A stretch of DNA of 64,000 nucleotides from Procambarus clarkii (taxonomy: Eukaryota > Arthropoda > Malacostraca > Decapoda > Cambaridae): the NCBI RefSeq assembly GCF_040958095.1, contig NC_091198.1:28373647-28437646 (forward strand). Direction: 5' to 3'. A program made the position numbers and the translations under genes. The notes under the pieces were generated by a model. It searched no databases. It was not told where the DNA came from and was given only the letters and a program-made list of their open reading frames with translations. Shown here in pieces: positions 10,601-20,399 of the stretch (the stretch's first letter is position 1; each line of letters begins with the position of its first letter).

Positions 10601-11430
10601 AAAAGGAGGAGAGCGCGAGAGAGAGGCAGAAGGGAGAGGTCAGGGAGAGCAGCACTGAGGGTAAATAGGGTCCAGTCTGCCTTAGCAAACTGCCACCTAG
10701 GGAAAGAGAGGGAAGGGCGAAAAGAGAAAAAGGAAACAAGGATGGGGAAATGATCACTTCCATGGAGGTCATCAAGAACCTGCCACGTGAAATCTAAGTA
10801 AAGAGAAGAAGAGCAGAGAGAAAGATCAAGACAAGAAAGGGTGCGAGTCCGAGAGTCCAAATGAGTGGGCTCACCAGAATTCAGAAGAGACAGGGAAGAA
10901 GAGAGGAGAAACAGGCTCAAGGGAGGCGACCCCGGGTATTCGTCAGAACGTCACCCCAAAGAGAATGACGACAATTGAAGTCACCCAGCAGGAGCACAGG
11001 CTCCGGCAAGGAGTCCAGGAGGTGTTTCAAATCAGGAAGAGAGAGCGGGACACTCGGGGGGAGATAAATGGAACAAACTGTGTACCATTTCCCCACAAAG
11101 ATACGAGCAGCAGAACAATGGAGAGGCGAAGGAAAAAGTAAAGGAACAAAGGGAACATCAGCCCGAATCAAAAGAGCAGAAGAATTAGAAGCCCCAGCAA
11201 TGGCTGGGGGGGGGGGGGGAGAGAAAGGAATAGCCACGAAAACGACCAGGACGAGCACCAAGCATTGGCTCCATGAGACAGACACAAAGGGGCGAAAACC
11301 GCGAAATCAGAAGTTGGAGTTCGAGGAAATTGGCGTAATAACCTCGAACGTTCCATTGAAGAATGGACAACGACGAGAAGAGAAAGGACAAAAACAGAGA
11401 ACAAGGAAGAAACAAAGGCGAAAGACCAAC
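7684..11430 (-). pseudogene. R1 ORF2: AP endonuclease, RT and RNase H (broken)
   Basis: ORF2 of a non-LTR retrotransposon: nicks target DNA, primes and copies element RNA. Endonuclease motifs seen: LQWNVRGYYANF, LLLGDFNCRHSLWGD and GSDHFP (11400-10790). RT motifs: LFDLEKAYDTTW, PQGSVLS and ALYVDDLTLC, all in one 615-codon open stretch (8437-10284). RNase H: FTDGSKSADGVGY, AELYAILYALRLLL, VDSRSALMAL and SHIGVSLNERADAAAKEA, so the D-E-D-D residues are present. A TAA at 8437-8439 splits RNase H (the R4 copy has Tyr there). Several frameshifts between 10190 and 11290 break the endonuclease-RT join. In the usual N-to-C order this copy cannot make a full protein. Confidence 0.85.
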
Positions 11431-11438
11431 AGAGCACG

Positions 11439-13383
11439 TTAAAGAATATCAGGGTCGGGATCAGGGTCAGCAAAGTCAGGGTCAGGGGGCATGGGTAAAC
11501 TGAGCAAAGACGGAGGGAAGGAAACGGGAGAACAGAGCAGAGGTGGGCGGGCAGGGTCCGGAGGAGGAGGAGGAGGAAGAGGAGGAGACGACGGAGAGGA
11601 GCCGTCAGGGACAGCAGCAGGAGGAGGGGGGGGAGTAGAAAGAGGGGAGCGCACCCCAGCAAGAGCAGCAACCGAAAGGGAAGCAGGGGCCAAAGAAACC
11701 TCCATAGCAGGAACAGGGGGCGCAAGCACTGAAACGGGAGGGGAAGGAGCAACAGAGCCAGAAGGAGGAGCTGAGGAAGAAAGCGAAGCCTTCTTACCCG
11801 CCGGGGAAGAGGACGGAGAAGAGCCAGGCTTACGCTTCTGACTTAAAGAGACCGGTGTCCCAGCAACTACGTACCGGGACAACGGATTCCAGTGTCTCAA
11901 CAGGAGAAGCCGAACGAGAGCACACACGACGGCCGTTAGGAGAGCGATGGACATCCGCTCGCACCGACAGGCGGTGGGGAGAGCCGATAGATGGAGGAAG
12001 AGGATGGGAAGGAGGATCGGAGGGGGACGAGGAAGAAGACACAGAAGACACGACAGACCAGGTAGAAGGAAGGGGAACCCCAGACAGAGGACCAGGAGGA
12101 GGATCCTTCGGGAGAGAACCCAAAGGAACAGAGGAGGGGGCAGTGGGCGCATCAGGGTCCAAGGCCCGGAAACGGTTGTGAGTCTGAGGAAGGCGGGAAG
12201 GACGAGGAGAGGAAGAGCGCAACACGCGAGCATAAGAGATATTAGCATAAGGCGGGAGCCGGCGAACCTGGCGCCTCGCCTCAGGAAAAGATAAACGTTC
12301 CCGGTGCTATCAGGTTGAGGACAGCTGCCTCAAGCTTGTAATGGACACACGCACGGGAGAAGGTAGGATGGGCCTCACCGCAGTTGAGGCAACGAGCCTG
12401 GGGAGAAGTGCACTCCGACTTAGAGTGACCCTCGCCACCACACAAAGGAGAGAGAGAGACAGTCCCGGAGCAGCGGAGGGCACCATGCCCAAACCTCCAG
12501 CACTTGTTGCAGAGCCGAGGAGAAGGAATGTACTCCTGGACAGAGCACCTGGCACCAGCAAGAATGACAGAGGGTGGAAGGGTCCTACCATCAAAGGTAA
12601 TCTTCACAACCCAGAGGGGTTGACGGACGACTACCACGAGGGGGACGAGTAAACGTGTCCACCTGGAGAATAGAATGGCCCTGGGCAGCGAAGGATATGG
12701 CGAATATCGTCGTGGCAGTCGCGCAGGTCCCGAACACCGGTTCGCAACATGGGGCGGGAGCAAAATAGTGCCAACACTGGCATTCAACTGAGCGTTCTTC
12801 GAGACCCGAACAGGGGGTCTCGCCAAGGCAGGATAAGGCAGCCAAGCGGGAAGCAGCATCCTGAGAAGGAGCAGCAATCGACACGTGTACCGAGACGAGT
12901 GGGGTTGAAAGTAATGGAGGCATCCACGGAATCAATGAGATGTCGATGAAGGGAGAAATCGTCATGGAGGCGCAGAATCAAGAGGGAGGAGATCAAAATA
13001 TTTGGCCCACGAAGCGGGACCAAACAAGGCTTGATAGGTAGCAGAACTGGAAGGAATCGAGCGAGGGCGGCCGTGACGAGGACGGCGGTGAGAACCCCCA
13101 GAGAGAGGGGTTAAAAGGCGCAGTAGTTACAACTAGAGAAGGAGCCGCGCCAGGGGACGAGGTAGTCACCACTGGGGGCTTGGGGCTCGACCCAACCACA
13201 GAGGAGGGAGGGGAGCCAGGGGAAGGAGTCAGAGAGGCCAAAGGAGGAGCAAGGTCGGGGCCCAATGCAGCGGAGGCTACAGAGCCGGTCTTCCAATACG
13301 GACCGACTCGGGGGCTTGGTCGCCCATCCCACGAGCCTGAAGAAGGTAAGCCTAGACGCAGCCGAAACAGGGGTTATCATCAT
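11439..13383 (-). pseudogene. R1 ORF1: gag-like nucleic-acid-binding protein (broken)
   Basis: Homologous to the intact 638-aa R3 ORF1. From the C-terminus: a Pro/Ser-rich tail ending DPDIL (stop at 11439), then the knuckles with CPLCGGEG changed to SLLCVVARV by frameshift, CLNCGEAHPTFSRAC (about 12380) and CNKCWRFGHGALRC (about 12500), and an N-terminal Pro-rich region. At least four frameshifts are visible (near 12300, 12640, 12960 and 13340). The start would be ATGATGATAACC near 13383, one codon longer than in R3. Non-functional here; normally it coats element RNA. Confidence 0.85.
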
Positions 13384-13628
13384 TGACGAAATTAAGAATT
13401 CACTTCACGAATGTGCCCCCACACCCACCATGGAGCCACAATTAGAGGCAGGACACCCATCAAGAAGCTATCGCCGATCTTGTCGGGGCCTCCTAGGGGT
13501 GCGTCGTGAGTATACGCCCCACAAACGCCACCTTAAGAAACCGACAGTCCGTCGAGATCGGGTTCAGTGACGAAGTGGGGATTGACAATAAAAGGTTCCC
13601 CTCGCTCTCGACGTCGGGTACTGCAGTT

Positions 13629-13898
13629 CTACAGGTGCAATGAGTATGCCTCCTCAAGCACCCGGGCGTCAAAATAGAAGAAGTCCATGGAAGAACCAGA
13701 ACGAGCAAAAGGTCGGCAGGAAACGGCAAGCAGATAGGAGAAGAGGGGGGAGAAAAACGAAACAGAAGGAAAAGGAAAAGGTGCCCAGCAGAATTGGAGA
13801 GGACGGCAGCAGGAGCACAAGGCTAGAAAAGGACAGAGGACTGTCCTAAGGAGCATCACACTCCAGCAGCCGCCCACGAAGCCCCCACACGGCGACAA
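13629..13898 (-). other. Possible upstream ORF in the R1 5' UTR (truncated)
   Basis: A frame with an in-frame ATG (within GTGATGCTCC) and a hydrophobic Leu/Cys/Phe-rich start, then SGSSMDFFYFDARVLEEAYS. R4 has the same frame open for 120 codons (57032-57394); here a 1-bp insertion near 13640 truncates it. It may be only open sequence in a pyrimidine-rich 5' UTR. Confidence 0.25.
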
Positions 13899-14101
13899 CG
13901 AGCTGAGCGGGGAGGGGGGCAGATAGGAGAAGAGGGGGGAGAAAAACGAAACAGAAGGAAAAGGTGCTCAGCAGAATGGGAGAGGACAGCAGCGGGAGCA
14001 CTAGGCTAGAAAAGGACAGAGGACTGTCCCAAGGAGCATCGCACTCTGGCAGCCGCCCAATAAGCCCCCCCTCACGGCAACAACGAGCCGAGCGGGGAGG
14101 G
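13733..14101 (-). repeat. Two tandem 5' UTR units of R1 (about 185 bp each)
   Basis: 13733-13918 and 13919-14101 are near-copies, each running from GGGGGGAGAAAAACG through GGACAGAGGACTGTCC to GAGCGGGGAGGG. R4, R3 and R3' have one unit. Tandem 5' monomers act as promoters in some LINEs; that role here is inference. Confidence 0.8.
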
Positions 14102-14107
14102 AAGAGA

Positions 14108-14150
14108 GCAATTATCAAAAAAGATGGCACCAAACTGGGAAGGTTATGTA
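14108..14150 (-). repeat. Stub of an R-like 3' end
   Basis: About 40 bp reading TTGGTGCCATC...GATAATT on the minus strand, related to the last bases of R. It sits exactly at the 5' end of R1 and interrupts sequence that continues in C1q-B's flank (39470-39480). The same arrangement recurs at 57457-57500. Confidence 0.65.
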
Positions 14151-14651
14151 GGGAATTGTGGGAAGGACAGTTTGTGGTTCAAACTCCCACACATAGCCGA
14201 GCCACAGCAACACGTGGCTGGGTACAGCCAAGTTTTAATGCAAGTTCCTTGCATTTTATTCTTTAAACTACTAGGGAGGCTCTTCTGGATCCCAGTAAGC
14301 ATGCTCAAATGTAGGGATGAGCAAGGAAAAAGGGGGGGGGGGGGGGGGTTAATGGCGAGGGTGTAAGACTATACAAGTTACCATTGCACACAGATCTCAC
14401 TAACATGATGCATCAAATAAATCCAGAAGGGCCGTGACGAGGATTCGAACCTGCGTCCGGGAGTATCCCAGACACTGCCTTAGGGGAGGCAGGCCTATTG
14501 ACAATCTTGCCATTGAAGAGGGAGAACTGCCTATTGACATAGTCGAGTGCAAAAGGAGGAGGAGGAGGGGGGGGGGGGGGGGGGAGTTTTTCAAAATGCT
14601 GGTGTGCGCCTCCGAGAGGCTACTGGATCCAGCAAGTTCAGTAGAACTTTG

Positions 14652-14689
<38 letters not shown>

Positions 14690-15260
14690 AACCACCCTGT
14701 CGTAGCTCAGTAGATTAAGGCAGTGTCTGGGATGCTCCCGGACGCAGGTTCGAATCCACGTTACGGCCCTTGTGGATTTGTTCATACAAACTACCCTTCC
14801 TGTAGTTTTTGAAGAATCATGAATGTTGACCCAACTTTTCCTCTTACAAAGTACGTAGGATTCCGTTCGTACGAGTTATACAAAGACATAATTTTTTTTT
14901 GCTATTAAATGAAACCGCTCACGATTTAGATGTACTGTCCTGTTTTGGGGCCTTTGTAGGTTAGAGTAAAGGACATTGTCGATTTTTCTTTACGATGGGA
15001 AACATGAAAGGCTGACTAGTTAACATTACATATGGTTAACTTTCATCAAGATATGATGAATTAATTACAGTAGTTTAATCTGTAAGCATTCTATTTATGC
15101 AAGCAAGATCTTTATGAATTTGGCCCAGTTCCCCTCCAAGTTTCATTTGAAACTTTGCTAAATATTTGAGTACCAACGATACAGGATAAACAATGGGAAA
15201 GAACTCTTTAAAATTCACAATGCACGAATTCGTTTAATAAAGATGAAGGCACCTCACATC
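14151..15260. repeat. C1q-A 3' flank with inverted SINE S3 pair and homopolymers
   Basis: No gene. Contains a degenerate Helitron-end-like piece (CCACAGCAACACGTGGCTGG, 14202-14221), a long G run (14331-14349), a minus-strand S3 half (14423-14487), a second G run (14567-14584), an A run (about 14655-14685), a plus-strand S3 (14697-14785), then AT-rich unique sequence. The layout is conserved at the other two C1q loci. A possible ATTAAA poly(A) signal for C1q-A lies at 15233-15238 (minus). Confidence 0.65.
14697..14785 (+). repeat. tRNA-derived SINE-like repeat S3
   Basis: Has a pol III A-box-like TAGCTCAGTAGATTAAGG and a B box GGTTCGAATCC 40 nt later, then GGCCCTTGTGGATTTGTTCA. It resembles a tRNA but the acceptor ends do not pair, so it is a SINE. 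Inverted partner at 14423-14487; other copies at 38919-39003, 39164-39240, 57772-57835 and 58011-58095. Confidence 0.65.
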
Positions 15261-15270
15261 TGACCGACTT

Positions 15271-16551
15271 TTACCAGGGGACGAGAAGATAACCCACGAA
15301 GGTTGTAAAGGTTTCTTCGCCCGGCCTTTCGTGTATCCTGCCCTGCTGCAACTGTAAGTATATCCTGTCAAGTGTGTAGAGGTCCAGGGTCACCGAGGTG
15401 GAGGCGTATTCCAAGGTGGTGGTTGTCGCGTAAGCAGTCGCCCTATTCACGCCATTGTGGGTCAAAGACAGTCTGCAAACAAATGTAAATTTGAATTAAT
15501 GATGTATGCACTTTTTCGTTTCAGCACTACCTCACGTTGAGTGTTTCTACTCACGCAAAGTTGCTGGTCTGGTCACTAATAGCGCCGAAAATGAATAAAT
15601 AACGTCCTGCAACAGGAACCACGAACTCGCTGGTTGTATTGTCCCAACCGCCTCCTGTGTTGGTCACCACTTCCTGTAGTAAAGGAAGTTAAACTATTGT
15701 TTCTGCTAGAATGTCTAGAAACTTCAATACCTATATTTAAATATATTTTTTTTAGTCTGAATAATTTGAGAAGTCTATGACAATATATTATAAAGATTTT
15801 TAAACGAAGAACAGTTACTATGAACAGGTGCAGTTCAGGATTGTTCAGCGTAAACACACACGTGCGTGTGGGGGGAGGTAATGGGTTAACACCTAATTTA
15901 CTAGTTTAGGGAATAACACTACACCGTCTTAAGCTTAAACTTGAGACGAGTCATGTGGTGCAAGTATACAAACTTATACCTTGCATTATACAGTAGGTTT
16001 TAGTTTTGTTAAGCCTTTTCAGCCAAGCTCATTAAAGAACCTCCCCCCCCCACATCTTATTTTACTTTAGTGGTACGAAGTTTCCAAGTTAATATGCCCT
16101 ATAGCGTGTATATAAATTCCACATCAATTTTTTTTTCCCATTTACTAAAACACATGTAGCATACATTATACCAAATTCCATTACAGTAGAATTGTCAAAA
16201 CTCAAATTCATCTAGTCGTTTACCTGAAAATGAACGTGAGCGACGGCGGTAAGTTTATCTGTAGCCCTCTTTACGTTGAAGGACACATGAGGCCTAGGGG
16301 AAGAATTTTTAGTGTACACAAATTTGAAACATTTGCAAAATATATAAGAAACTAACGGAACAATTTAGTAGCCACGGAGCTGGGAGATCTACTCACGTCA
16401 CGTCCCTCTGACGTTTTGTAGTGGCGTTAGTAGAGACGTTGGCGAGGGGTCCGGTCTCGTTGTGAAGAGTATTGAAAGTAGAGTGCTCTTCAGAGTCTAT
16501 ACCTATTGCTAGGAGACCCACAAGTACCATCCAGATAAGGGTTACGGCCAT
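15271..16551 (-). CDS. Secreted C1q-domain protein, copy A (complete)
   Basis: Four coding exons: 16551-16397, 16293-16224, 15673-15555 and 15472-15271, all with GT-AG introns (donors GTGAGT, GTAAAC, GTGAGT; phases 2, 0, 2), giving 181 codons. Residues 1-17 form a hydrophobic signal peptide. A short glycosylatable stretch (NET, NVS, NAT) ends in a furin-type KRQR at 46-49. Residues 53-181 form a single C1q globular domain: F92-x5-G98-x-Y100-x-F102-x-F104 fits the C1q signature, and the C-terminus FVGYLLVPW is the last strand. There is no collagen stalk. Such domains trimerise and bind ligands or microbes extracellularly; an immune-lectin role is inference. The ATG directly follows a splice acceptor (TTGAACAG), implying a 5' UTR exon. 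TNF-family is the alternative fold, but the signature favours C1q. Confidence 0.85.
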
Positions 16552-16731
16552 CTGTTCAATACATTTAGAGTCATGCAATTTAAGTAATAATTAAAACCGC
16601 AGATATAAACACTACAAAACTTGTATAACCTAAAGTTAAGTATACTGCCAAGCAACACCCAAAATAAATATTAAATTTATTTAGTAACTTTTAAATACAT
16701 ATCTGAACACACATTTCACAATCTTACTCAC

Positions 16732-16813
16732 CTCAGATAAATAAGTATACACAAAACTGAACCTAGATCTTCGCCAAACAAGAGAAGAAGGCAGACTGAC
16801 CAACACACACTGA
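16732..16813 (-). promoter_or_regulatory. Predicted 5' non-coding exon and start region of C1q-A
   Basis: On the minus strand a donor GAG|GTGAGT falls at 16732/16731, and the acceptor just before the ATG would complete a 5' UTR intron. Two arthropod initiator-like TCAGT motifs lie at 16795-16799 and 16809-16813. No clear TATA box. The same exon and donor exist in C1q-C (donor at 59603) but not in C1q-B. Confidence 0.45.
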
Positions 16814-16829
16814 CCAACGTCGCTTGTAA

Positions 16830-17603
16830 ACTTTCAACAAGGACTTACTGGTCGGGATATCACACTAAGCCGACAACTGCCACACATAACCGGAGTTGCC
16901 TGAACGTAAGATCGCAGTTACCTCGCCATCTATTGAGCGAGTTAGGAACAAGAGTCAGACAGTAATTGTTCATTCACCTGAGAATCATGCAAAAGTTAAG
17001 CCTTCGCTAAGTATAATTCACGGTGCATTAAACGCGTGGAGTCGTTGATCAATTTGTAAAATGCCTGAAGACTAGGTGGCCGGCTGTGTCAAGGAGATAT
17101 CTCGAGCAATGTCTCACATGCGGCCATCGGGACACTGGTGGCCCACAAGCGGCCCACAAACAGCTCACAAGCCGCCCACAAACAGCATACAAGCGGCCCT
17201 TTACCCTTCAGTATGTTGCCTGTGAGGCACTCATTTCACCCACACCTTTGACGACCCGACTACCACACCTTAAATTGAAAATACTGAAAATATATGAGAA
17301 AATTGATGTCTTGTGGCCATTCAAACTTAAGTGCTTAATTGTAGACACTGTAGCGCTTCAGTTAGTCAATGGATATTTGTCAATGCCAGTTCAGTAGATA
17401 TCAGTTAATTACCTTTCTAAGTAGTCCACAGGCCCAGTTTTTAGTATGTACAAGAAAAAGTTAAGAAATTTACTACATTTTCTATAGGAATTGATAACAT
17501 TATACATATAACTGATGTAGTGCAACTTGAAAAATGTTTTCTTCAAGGAAACAAGAATTTTTAGCTTTGATGTCAATAAATAGAACAAAAATAGATGATG
17601 AAT
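16830..17603. other. Intergenic sequence upstream of C1q-A
   Basis: Mostly unique sequence, repeated at 59690-60490. It includes a small imperfect minisatellite of CCCACAAGCGG/CACAAACAG units (about 17146-17201). A 103-codon frame (17086-17397) covers it but starts at a non-ATG codon and looks incidental. No gene recognised. Confidence 0.5.
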
Positions 17604-17911
17604 AATTGATGAGTTTGACAGGAATGCTCGTGGCACTAGGCATTTATTGGACCAAAGCTACGAGTCTCGCTATTACACAACACCACCAATGCAAGCCACG
17701 TAGATGCTCGGTAGAAAGGCTGACGTAGCTTCTTGATATCAGAAAATGATAACTGCATCTAACAACTTTGAAAGTTCGCAATTTCCTTTCACATTATTCA
17801 CCGCGAAATGTTAAGTAGTAGAACGTAAACAAATTATGAAGAGACAGTAAAGCTACCGGGCCACAAAGTCTTTTTTTATTTTTATTTGGTAAACACAAGT
17901 ACAACAAACAG
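17604..17911 (-). repeat. Inverted copy of 7264-7532 with a G 3'-end stub
   Basis: Reverse complement of the flank that follows the G remnant at 5.6-7.28 kb, ending (17872-17911) in the last 40 bp of a G element in minus orientation (TTTGTTGTACTTGTG, then TTTACCAAATAAAAATAAAA on that strand). The long G-A copy begins right here in the opposite orientation. Copy in the duplication at about 60490-60784. Confidence 0.7.
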
Positions 17912-17953
17912 AGGGTGTGTGAGCAGACCCTTGGGGCCGTGGCAGTTGGAGGG

Positions 17954-19765
17954 ATGGCGGCCCCCCTCCCTCCTGTGAAGCGGAGGGATACCATTGGCCT
18001 AGAATTTACTGGCCCAGCGTCTTACCCGGCAGTTGAGGTGGTGATGATTAACCTGTTGCGGGTGGATGTGGCATCTGTGTGCGGCGTTCAACTTGTATCC
18101 GGGCATCGAATTGTTGTGAAATTCTGCTCTACAGGTGTGTATCGTGACTTTGTGGACCGCTATGACGGGAGGACGTTTACTCTGCCTGAGGGTGGTGGTT
18201 CGGTGGAGGTGTCGGACAGGTGCAGTGAGATTACCTATGTGGCAGTTCATGGTGCTCCCTTTGAGTTCCCTGATTCTCTTCTCCAGCATCACCTTACCCG
18301 GTATGGGTTGGTCTTGAGTGTTCGGATGAATGCAGTCTCCTCCGGGCGGTGGAAGGGTATCCCGAATGGAACCCGCACTGTGGTGCTGCACTTGAAGGAT
18401 TCCATCCCTTCGTCTCTCCAGCTTCTGGGCATTATGGTACGCGTATTCTATGGGGATCAGCCCCAGACTTGTTTCCGGTGCGGACTCTCGGGCCATCAGG
18501 CTGCGGGATGTGATGCGAGCCGGGTCGGACCTGTGAACCTCTTCAGGGAGGAGGACTTTCCACCGTTGGCGGTCCCGGACCTGTCGGAAGATGCTGCTGT
18601 GATGGGTGATACTTCCCAGTCGTCTGGTGCCCCGTTGTCGGTCTCTGATACCGGCCTCGATGTGGCTGTGGGTGTCGGAGTGGAAGTTAGTGCATCCCCG
18701 GCTCCCGCACCTCAGCCTTCCCTACCTGCCTCGTCTCCAGTCGTCTCTCCTGTGATGTGTGATCTCGTGACTCCGAACGTCGAGGCTGCACCTCGGCCTG
18801 TACTGTCTCTGGCAGTTGTGTCTTCGGCCTGTGTCGACGTGCACACTGTGATGTCTCCTGCGGTGTGTGGTCCTCTTCCCCGGGTTGTTGAGGTTGCGAT
18901 GTTGAGTGATCGTGCGCTGCGGGGAGTTGCGCGACCAACCGGCGGTTCTGCTACGGTGCTTCCTAGCGGGGGTGATAGTTCCGACGATCTGCGACCTGTG
19001 TCCAAGCGTTCGCGGCAGGCTTTGAGTCTGTCTCCGCCTCGTGATGAGGCCTGGGCCGACGTCAGGGATTTTGAGGACTCTGGAAGTTCGTCTTCTGTGG
19101 ATGGTGATGTGTGCGACACTGTTGGAGCGCCTGCGGCTCCTGTGGGCCGTGTTGCAGCGGTGATGGGTCTTGTGGTGGGATTGTCGCCTGGCCCTGGTCC
19201 GGTGTTTTCTCCGGCTGCCTCCGCATCACCGGTTGCTGGTTCCCCGAGTTGGGAGGTTGTGCCACCGGCCGAGATTGCCGGAGAGGGAGGGGACTTGGTG
19301 TTGGTTCTTAAAAATGCTTCTGTTCCGGCGACCCTCGTGCCTCTGGCGTCTATATCTGTGCCTTCCGTGCATCTGCCCTCGGTGATGCCGACCGCTGCGT
19401 GGCTGCCCTCTGCTGAGCCGTCCTTTGTTACTCCGCCCCCTGTGGTGTCGGTTCCTGCACCATCGCCCTCTGTGATTGCGTTCCTTGCGACTCTGCCTGC
19501 TATGTTGCCAGCCTGTGTCTGGCCGACTCCTGTGCTTCAGTCCTGTGGGGTTCCACCGTCTGTACCGAAGAGCTCTGTGCAGCCTCTTCCCGTGATTTCC
19601 GCCCCCGTGGTGGAGGGCGCCGAGCTGAAAGTTCCTGACTTCATGCATCGTCCGCGAGGATCACGTAGTCACGTTAACGCGTCTGTGGAGTCGTGGGCTC
19701 AGTGGGATGCCTACAGGAAGAAGTGCCCGCGTCGTTTCTATCCAGATAAATATGATGATGATTAA
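17954..19765 (+). CDS. G-A: gag-like protein with one CCHC zinc knuckle
   Basis: 603 codons from the first in-frame ATG (the frame is open 13 codons further upstream). Residues 1-160 form a conserved N-terminal domain (VKFCSTGVYRDF, VAVHGAPFEFPDSL). A single knuckle CFRCGLSGHQAAGC starts at residue 173 after the typical RVFYGDQPQT lead-in. A long Pro/Ser/Val-rich low-complexity middle follows, then a conserved basic tail (HRPRGSRSHVNASVESW, RRFYPDK, DDD). The layout resembles LINE ORF1 and ZCCHC3-like proteins. No RT or endonuclease ORF follows; instead a 3' UTR ends in AATAAA and a poly(A) run. It could be an ORF1-only or processed retrocopy, or a domesticated gag. Expression unknown. Confidence 0.7.
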   Translation: MAAPLPPVKRRDTIGLEFTGPASYPAVEVVMINLLRVDVASVCGVQLVSGHRIVVKFCSTGVYRDFVDRYDGRTFTLPEGGGSVEVSDRCSEITYVAVHGAPFEFPDSLLQHHLTRYGLVLSVRMNAVSSGRWKGIPNGTRTVVLHLKDSIPSSLQLLGIMVRVFYGDQPQTCFRCGLSGHQAAGCDASRVGPVNLFREEDFPPLAVPDLSEDAAVMGDTSQSSGAPLSVSDTGLDVAVGVGVEVSASPAPAPQPSLPASSPVVSPVMCDLVTPNVEAAPRPVLSLAVVSSACVDVHTVMSPAVCGPLPRVVEVAMLSDRALRGVARPTGGSATVLPSGGDSSDDLRPVSKRSRQALSLSPPRDEAWADVRDFEDSGSSSSVDGDVCDTVGAPAAPVGRVAAVMGLVVGLSPGPGPVFSPAASASPVAGSPSWEVVPPAEIAGEGGDLVLVLKNASVPATLVPLASISVPSVHLPSVMPTAAWLPSAEPSFVTPPPVVSVPAPSPSVIAFLATLPAMLPACVWPTPVLQSCGVPPSVPKSSVQPLPVISAPVVEGAELKVPDFMHRPRGSRSHVNASVESWAQWDAYRKKCPRRFYPDKYDDD

Positions 19766-20084
19766 CTGTGTATGTGGTTCTTGCTTTGTGTTGCTTTATT
19801 TATTTATTTACTTGTTTTAATAAGCTGTGTGATACGAGTTTTTTTCATGTTTTTCTTACCTGGTTATTGTTGAATTATAATGCTCTAGTGTTTTTTCTTT
19901 TCTGACTGTATTTCATTGTTACCTATGTTTATGATTCCGTTTTGTGTATTGTATGACTTTTGTTTTTGTGTTTTCCTGTTCTACAGTTTATCGGTGTGTT
20001 TCTGCTTTGTACATGTGAATGATGCTGTTGATGTTTTTCTGTTTTGTTGTATTTGTGTTTCCCAAATAAAAAAAAAAAAAAAGA
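19766..20084 (+). other. 3' UTR and poly(A) end of G-A
   Basis: AT-rich sequence after the stop, ending in AATAAA at 20065-20070 that runs into an A stretch to about 20080, then unrelated sequence. It looks like the 3' terminus of a retrotransposed RNA. A related end at 7268-7280 is (AATA)-rich. Confidence 0.65.
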
Positions 20085-20399
20085 GTTTGCATCTATGTTG
20101 CTATCTATCTCGCTCAACAGATGGCGTGTTTGGCTTGTTGTTATGCTGCAACTTACAGCATATGTTGTAATCCACATATTAGATGGAAATATTAGCTAGA
20201 GAATCATTACTGCAACACTTAACAAATGATGAGTGGAAGTACATGTTAAGTGTACAGACGACTGGTCACACATCGAGGTAACGTCAAGGGATTAAGACCG
20301 CAGCTACTTGCCCAACTAATGATTACAACCAAGAGGATAAAAGGTGACCTCAGGCTTCTAGGAACAAGGTGACCGACGGCTAATCGAATTATACCTTCC
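20085..20399. other. Unique sequence upstream of the 59-aa ORF
   Basis: No repeat or gene recognised apart from GCGCCATCT-like and AGATGGCG motifs near 20120. It is conserved in the duplicate at 62950-63269. It could contain the promoter of the following ORF. Confidence 0.4.

Larger units (their letters stand above)
7600..14107 (-). mobile_element. R1: near full-length R non-LTR retrotransposon
   Basis: In element order (minus strand): 5' UTR with two tandem units (14101-13733), a possible small ORF, gag ORF1 (13383-11439), endonuclease/RT/RNase H ORF2 (about 11415-7684), and a short 3' end with a GATAATTACTTACTT tail. There are no LTRs. RNase H plus three CCHC knuckles fits the I/Jockey-group LINEs; the exact clade needs a tree. 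It is the same copy as R4 in the large duplication, but the coding lesions differ. Confidence 0.85.

Noticed and set aside
11491..12294. Long Arg/Gly/Glu-rich plus-strand ORFs opposite the R gag (also in R3, R3' and R4)
   Set aside because: Antisense shadows of the Pro/Ser-rich gag tail; no start context or conserved motif.
14185..14222. Intact Helitron terminus in the C1q 3' flank
   Set aside because: The hairpin-like core is there but the end reads CAGCCAAG instead of CAGCTAG, and no matching 5' end was found; treated as degenerate.
14697..14770. tRNA gene (A and B boxes present); likewise 2971-3148, 34171-35010 and the other S1-S3 copies
   Set aside because: No complete cloverleaf or pairing acceptor stem; multiple dispersed copies with attached tails. 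SINE-like elements.
17954..19765. Twin-priming (5' inversion) of a single G insertion at 17.9 kb
   Set aside because: The plus-oriented G-A has its own 3' UTR and poly(A), so two insertions explain it better.
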